From Streptomyces fuscichromogenes (GTDB lineage Bacteria > Actinomycetota > Actinomycetes > Streptomycetales > Streptomycetaceae): DNA of 64,000 nt. Below are positions 63,210-64,000 of the stretch, piece after piece. Position numbers and translations under genes: made by a program. Where the stretch lies: contig NZ_BMML01000004.1 of the NCBI RefSeq assembly GCF_014645815.1, positions 1 through 64,000 on the forward strand, given 5' to 3'. Under the pieces are notes generated by a model, which worked only from the letters and a program-made list of their open reading frames with translations, did no database searches and was not told where the DNA came from. How positions within the stretch are numbered: position 1 is the stretch's first letter; each line of letters starts with the position of its first letter.

Positions 63210-64000
63210 ATGACCTCTGAGACCTCCCGACTCCCGGTGACCGCACAGGTCACCAGTCCCCGGAAGCCGCGCCGCGCGGGCCGCCTGGGAAGCGGCCTCG
63301 GCACCGCCCTGCTGTGGGTGGGCACCGCGCTGTTCGTGCTGCCGTTCCTCTTCACGGTCGTCACCTCGCTGCGCACCGCGGCCGATGTCGCCCGCGCTCC
63401 GCTGGGTGTCCCGCACTCCTTCACCCTGAAGAACTTCAGCGACGCCTTCCACCAGATCCACTACGGGCCGAGCACCCTCAACACCCTGCTCATCACCGGG
63501 CTCTCGTGCGTGTGCATCACCGTGCTGGGCTCGCTGGCCGGCTATCCACTGGCCCGGATCACCGCGGGCTGGTCGACGGCGGTGTACCGGCTGTTCATCC
63601 TCGGCACCTCCATCCCCGTCTTCGTGGTGGTGGCGCCGCTGTACCTGCTGATGCGCGACATGAACCTGCTCGACACCTACGCGGGCGTCGTCTTCATCTA
63701 CACCGCGATCAACCTGCCGCTGGCCGTGTTCTTCTACACCAGCTTCATCCGCTCGATCCCGGTCGACCTGGAGGAGGCCGCCGCGCTCGACGGCTGCGGT
63801 GCCTTCCGCACCTTCTTCGTGGTGGTGCTGCCGCTGCTGCGGCCGGTCACCAGCACCCTGCTGACCTTCGTCGCCCTCCAGGTCTGGAACGACCTGCTGG
63901 TGCCGCTGGTGTTCCTCCAGGACCCGGGCAAGCGCACCGTCATGGTGAACGCCTACTCCTTCATCGACCCGCACACCGTGCAGCCGACCACCCTGTTCCC
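63210..64000 (+). CDS. Sugar ABC transporter permease (MalG type), partial
   Basis: Runs off the right edge after ~263 codons; full length is usually ~280-300. Starts MTSETSRLPVTAQVTSPRK, first TM GTALLWVGTALFVLPFLFTV, then TSLRTAADVARAPLG (periplasmic loop after TM1, family typical), TLLITGLSCVCITVLGSLAG, and the EAA loop LEEAAALDGCGAFRTFFVVVLP. The 80-nt gap before it contains a duplicated GTACGC-CCTGA block and no clear Shine-Dalgarno near ATG 63210. Confidence 0.9.
   Translation, partial: MTSETSRLPVTAQVTSPRKPRRAGRLGSGLGTALLWVGTALFVLPFLFTVVTSLRTAADVARAPLGVPHSFTLKNFSDAFHQIHYGPSTLNTLLITGLSCVCITVLGSLAGYPLARITAGWSTAVYRLFILGTSIPVFVVVAPLYLLMRDMNLLDTYAGVVFIYTAINLPLAVFFYTSFIRSIPVDLEEAAALDGCGAFRTFFVVVLPLLRPVTSTLLTFVALQVWNDLLVPLVFLQDPGKRTVMVNAYSFIDPHTVQPTTLF

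Overview
The window is very GC-rich chromosomal DNA, and almost every gene uses G or C at codon third positions. Many start codons are GTG, and many genes overlap by 4 nt (ATGA or GTGA). This fits Streptomyces. The gene order rrn/5S, tRNA-Thr, osaC<>osaA-osaB, ftsK, rimO-pgsA-cinA-clgR, dps, nei-lhr, recA-recX, gluABCD, gluRK matches, from memory, the core-chromosome neighbourhood in S. coelicolor. No insertion sequence, integrase, prophage or CRISPR array is visible.

Layout. 1-1020: 3' end of a 5S rRNA with its terminator, a shortened DegT-like gene, and tRNA-Thr(GGT). 1.0-10.6 kb: osmotic-stress signalling (OsaC phosphatase/anti-sigma protein divergent from the giant OsaA hybrid kinase, then OsaB regulator). 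10.7-18.6 kb: FtsK, a RodZ-like membrane HTH protein, the coupled rimO-pgsA-cinA-(37-codon ORF)-clgR operon, and Dps. 18.7-29.6 kb: small membrane protein, an SDR, Nei-type glycosylase and Lhr helicase (DNA repair), AzlCD exporter, an alpha/alpha-toroid protein, DUF3046 and an AI-2E-family permease. 29.6-33.1 kb: a minus-strand cluster of a small helical protein, a geranylgeranyl-diphosphate-synthase-like enzyme, a latex-clearing-protein-like (DUF2236) oxygenase and a 7-TM protein. 33.4-35.6 kb: SOS-controlled recA-recX. 35.9-40 kb: orphan periplasmic-binding lipoprotein, cysteine dioxygenase-rhodanese operon headed by a cysteine-rich leader peptide, and an FAD monooxygenase. 40.2-47.2 kb: glutamate uptake system gluABCD, its divergent two-component system gluRK, and a TAXI binding protein. 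47.3-50.4 kb: MazG-like protein, hypothetical lipoprotein, DUF6204-type protein and a histidine-phosphatase fold lacking both catalytic histidines. 51-54.5 kb: IclR regulator divergent from the lower meta-cleavage trio (hydratase, acylating acetaldehyde dehydrogenase, hydroxy-oxovalerate aldolase). 54.7-64 kb: a sugar-acid/polysaccharide locus with a secreted beta-helix protein carrying two C-terminal modules, galactonate dehydratase-like enzyme, SDR, LacI regulator and a CUT1-type ABC sugar transporter that runs off the window.

The most interesting signals are regulatory. (1) A 23-aa leader peptide with three cysteines near its C terminus, plus a nested hairpin, lies in front of cysteine dioxygenase. 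(2) Overlapping face-to-face promoters separate the LacI gene from the sugar ABC operon, together with an AACCGGTT palindrome and a 21-bp element repeated three times. (3) At least seven genes have a -10-like hexamer exactly 7 nt before the start codon, which suggests leaderless mRNAs. (4) Three unrelated minus-strand genes carry related 12-bp minisatellites in their 5' leaders. (5) A nine-copy 24/25-bp tandem array lies in the IclR/phosphatase intergenic region. (6) A 118-bp imperfect inverted-repeat element spans exactly from stop codon to stop codon of two convergent genes.
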